From the NCBI RefSeq assembly GCF_025685645.1, contig NZ_JAGSYF010000002.1, positions 1,426,907 to 1,490,906 of the forward strand: 64,000 bases of DNA, read 5' to 3'. This DNA comes from Edaphobacter bradus (GTDB lineage: Bacteria > Acidobacteriota > Terriglobia > Terriglobales > Acidobacteriaceae). A program made the translations under genes and the position numbers. Numbering within the stretch: the first letter of the stretch is position 1; the number at the start of each line of letters is the position of its first letter. Below are positions 62,330 through 64,000 of the stretch, piece by piece. The notes under the pieces are model-generated. The model made no database searches, had not been told where the DNA came from, and worked only from the letters and a program-made list of their open reading frames with translations.

Positions 62330-63304
62330 CTAAGTGTGTGAGCTATGTTCGAGTGACTCCAGGAGCGGAAGTCCGGCGCGAGTGCGAACGATGTTGAGGC
62401 AGTCGTGCAAACCCTTCTTTAGAGACCACGAGGGAACAAATCCAACTTCGTTTCTGAGTTTGCTCGAATCCAGCTCTTGAACGATGGGATATTCGCCTGG
62501 CTCGAGCTCGAACTCTGCATCGGGGATCCAACCGCGAATGATTTCCACGGCTTTGCGCATGCTGGCGAACTCGCCTGCAACGTTGAAGTTGCGGGTGGGG
62601 GTTTTCTCCGTGCAAAGTGCCTGTGCTACGAGTGAAGCGGCATCGACGACGTAGAGCCAGCCGTATTCTGCGTCTGCCAACGGCACCTGGCAGGGAAGGC
62701 CCAGAGCGGGGCGCTCCACGAGATTGACGAAGTACATTCCGTTGCCTCGCATACGTCCGACACCATATACCAAGGGGAAGCGTAGCCCCAACGTGTCGAT
62801 TCCATATTTGTCGGTGTAGAACGTTGAGAGATATTCATTGAAGGACTTGCAGGCGCCATACAGCGACGTAGGGTAGTGTGGCGCATCGTTAGGCAGGGGC
62901 AGATCGTTATACTGTTTCGGCGAACCATACACGCCGACGGAACTGGCCCACACCACTTTGCGAAGATTGGCCAGACGCGCCGCCTCGAGGACGACATGGT
63001 GCGCCTCAACCATGTTTCGGATTGCGAGAGCCGGATCGCTCTCCGTTTGCGAGGAGAGTGGCGACGCGAGGTGAACGATCGCTTCGGAATTGTGCTCACG
63101 AAGAATCCGGATGAATTCACCGGCATCATTCACATCGCCCGTGACGACGCTCATGCGTGAGCGCTCGGCCTCGTCCAAAACGTATTCGAGGGAATTGCTC
63201 TCGATCTGAATGTCATACGCGACAACCGTATGATTGGCTTGAATCAGTTCACGGACGACATGGGATCCAATGAACCCTGCTCCGCCGGTAACGAGTACAT
63301 TCAT
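62330..63304 (-). CDS. NAD-dependent epimerase/dehydratase (extended SDR) family protein
   Basis: 324 aa, cytoplasmic. N-terminal VTGGAGFIGSHVVRELI is the extended-SDR nucleotide-binding motif, and YGACKSFNEYL supplies the catalytic Y-x-x-x-K. Start at 63304 with GGAG 7 nt upstream. Relatives act on nucleotide sugars or dehydrogenate free sugars and uronates. The next gene upstream is a fuconolactonase-like amidohydrolase, so a sugar dehydrogenase followed by lactone opening is a reasonable model. Confidence 0.85.
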   Translation of the reverse strand: MNVLVTGGAGFIGSHVVRELIQANHTVVAYDIQIESNSLEYVLDEAERSRMSVVTGDVNDAGEFIRILREHNSEAIVHLASPLSSQTESDPALAIRNMVEAHHVVLEAARLANLRKVVWASSVGVYGSPKQYNDLPLPNDAPHYPTSLYGACKSFNEYLSTFYTDKYGIDTLGLRFPLVYGVGRMRGNGMYFVNLVERPALGLPCQVPLADAEYGWLYVVDAASLVAQALCTEKTPTRNFNVAGEFASMRKAVEIIRGWIPDAEFELEPGEYPIVQELDSSKLRNEVGFVPSWSLKKGLHDCLNIVRTRAGLPLLESLEHSSHT

Positions 63305-63332
63305 GCTTGTTCTCCGAATGAGCTGCAGAAGC

Positions 63333-64000
63333 CTATCGAGGACTCCGTGCAAGTATCCGAGGGGTGTAGTTATGCAGGCCACGGCGTATCTCTCCGAACC
63401 AGAGAGCGTGCGCGGTGCGACCGAGGATGCTGGCCCTTGCGGAGGCCTGAAGATTGAGCGCGTGGGTAAAGAGCCGCAGGTTTTGCGAGTAGTCCGACTT
63501 CGGACTCCATAACTCGCATGGAAAGCAGTTGCCCCAAACACAGCGTTCCGGGCTATACGCCGCGATGATGGTCATGCACGGCTGGTGCATATCGCGGTAG
63601 GGATATTCCTCTCGACTGCCGAGCGGCAGGAAGCTCAGCTTGGCGTAGGCATTCGAGAATTGTGCCAGCCGGACCATGGCTGCTATGGTTTCAGACAAAT
63701 CCGGACCAGCTTTCGGAAGCAGACAGTGATCAATGACGACCGGTAGATTGGGAAATGCCTCAAGCATTCGCGCTAGGTCGTCGGCCTTATCGCAGCCGAC
63801 AGAGACGTTCACAACAATGCCTAGCTGTTCGGCAGCCCGCCACAGCGCTCGCACGCCTGGATGATCGAGTTGGCTGCCGGAGCCCACGTAGGTGCGTAGA
63901 CCACGTACTCCGTCTTCGGTCACATATCGCGTGAGCAACTCGGACGCAGAAGTGTCGTCCGGATCAAGCGCGCAAACACCAGCGAGATGCTTTGGCTTGG
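63333..64000 (-). CDS. Amidohydrolase family protein, fuconolactonase-like (partial, 5' end beyond window)
   Basis: The minus-strand frame is open to the right edge (KPKHLAGVCALDPDDTSASELLTRYVTEDGVRGLR...). It shows the amidohydrolase-2 barrel: GVRALWRAAEQLGIVVNV, LPVVIDHCLLP (metal-site His-like), NAYAKLS, and CVWGNCFPCELW where active members usually have a W-G-S/T-D-x-P motif; here the expected Asp appears to be Cys, which is odd. Characterised relatives open sugar lactones such as L-fuconolactone. It is the first visible gene of the minus-strand operon running down to 58684. Confidence 0.72.
   Translation of the reverse strand, partial: KPKHLAGVCALDPDDTSASELLTRYVTEDGVRGLRTYVGSGSQLDHPGVRALWRAAEQLGIVVNVSVGCDKADDLARMLEAFPNLPVVIDHCLLPKAGPDLSETIAAMVRLAQFSNAYAKLSFLPLGSREEYPYRDMHQPCMTIIAAYSPERCVWGNCFPCELWSPKSDYSQNLRLFTHALNLQASARASILGRTAHALWFGEIRRGLHNYTPRILARSPR

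Noticed and set aside
1..64000. CRISPR array, rRNA or complete tRNA genes
   Set aside because: No regularly spaced repeats, rRNA-like sequence or complete cloverleaf was seen on reading both strands.

Overview
The window looks like chromosome from a soil acidobacterium (class Terriglobia, family Acidobacteriaceae-like). The evidence is three giant Oar-type TonB-dependent receptors of 1106-1339 aa, each with an N-terminal carboxypeptidase-regulatory-like domain and no SusD partner, the density of secreted glycoside hydrolases, several twin-arginine leaders, and a GH27 enzyme with the C-terminal Ig-like / Arg-rich / SGCGG tail common in these organisms. This placement is inference from family content; no rRNA or marker gene lies in the window. 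No complete tRNA, CRISPR array or intact transposase was found.

Layout. (1) 0-16.5 kb, all on +: ExuT-like MFS transporter, NagB-like deaminase, TonB receptor, GH3 beta-glucosidase, GH144-type glucanase, a galactocerebrosidase-type GH59 fused to a DUF1080 domain, a secreted Gfo/Idh/MocA oxidoreductase and a secreted TIM-barrel isomerase/epimerase. Two decayed genes (a sugar-porter tail and an isomerase tail) sit between them. (2) 16.5-19.7 kb: a gene graveyard with pieces of an IS66 transposase, a tyrosine recombinase, an NmrA-like reductase, an SDR and an IS3 OrfA. (3) 19.7-42.3 kb: an alpha-galactoside utilisation block with aldose epimerase, TonB receptor, GH97, LacI regulator, GH36 and multidomain GH27 alpha-galactosidases, sugar-porter MFS, a DUF5107-TPR protein, an alkaline-phosphatase-like protein with a coupled unknown partner, and a galE tail. 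Four copies of a GGTAACGTACAC-like box, three of them just downstream of sigma70-like promoters, tie this block together as a probable LacI regulon. (4) 42.3-45.2 kb: remnant of the RNA-repair protein Pnkp, a HugZ/DUF2470 protein and a tRNA 3'-end-like fragment. (5) 45.3-64 kb: TonB receptor, second GH27, GH39-like, GH92 and heparinase-like enzymes on +; then on - a truncated epimerase, an unrecognised 755-aa secreted enzyme-like protein, MFS transporter, NAD-dependent epimerase/dehydrogenase and a partial amidohydrolase/lactonase.

The alpha-galactoside block is bracketed by two direct 131-bp repeats (17634-17764 and 44392-44522). Each carries a conserved 27-bp dyad. The left copy lies beside the recombinase remnant and the right copy beside the tRNA-like fragment, so I read the 26.8 kb between them as an old integrated island. 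How the parts probably cooperate: TonB receptors import oligosaccharides; secreted or periplasmic GH97, GH36 and GH27 release galactose; the epimerase and MFS porter deliver it. In region 1 the GH59-DUF1080 fusion with an oxidoreductase and an isomerase suggests a mixed hydrolytic and 3-keto (oxidative) route for beta-galactosides or beta-glucosides.
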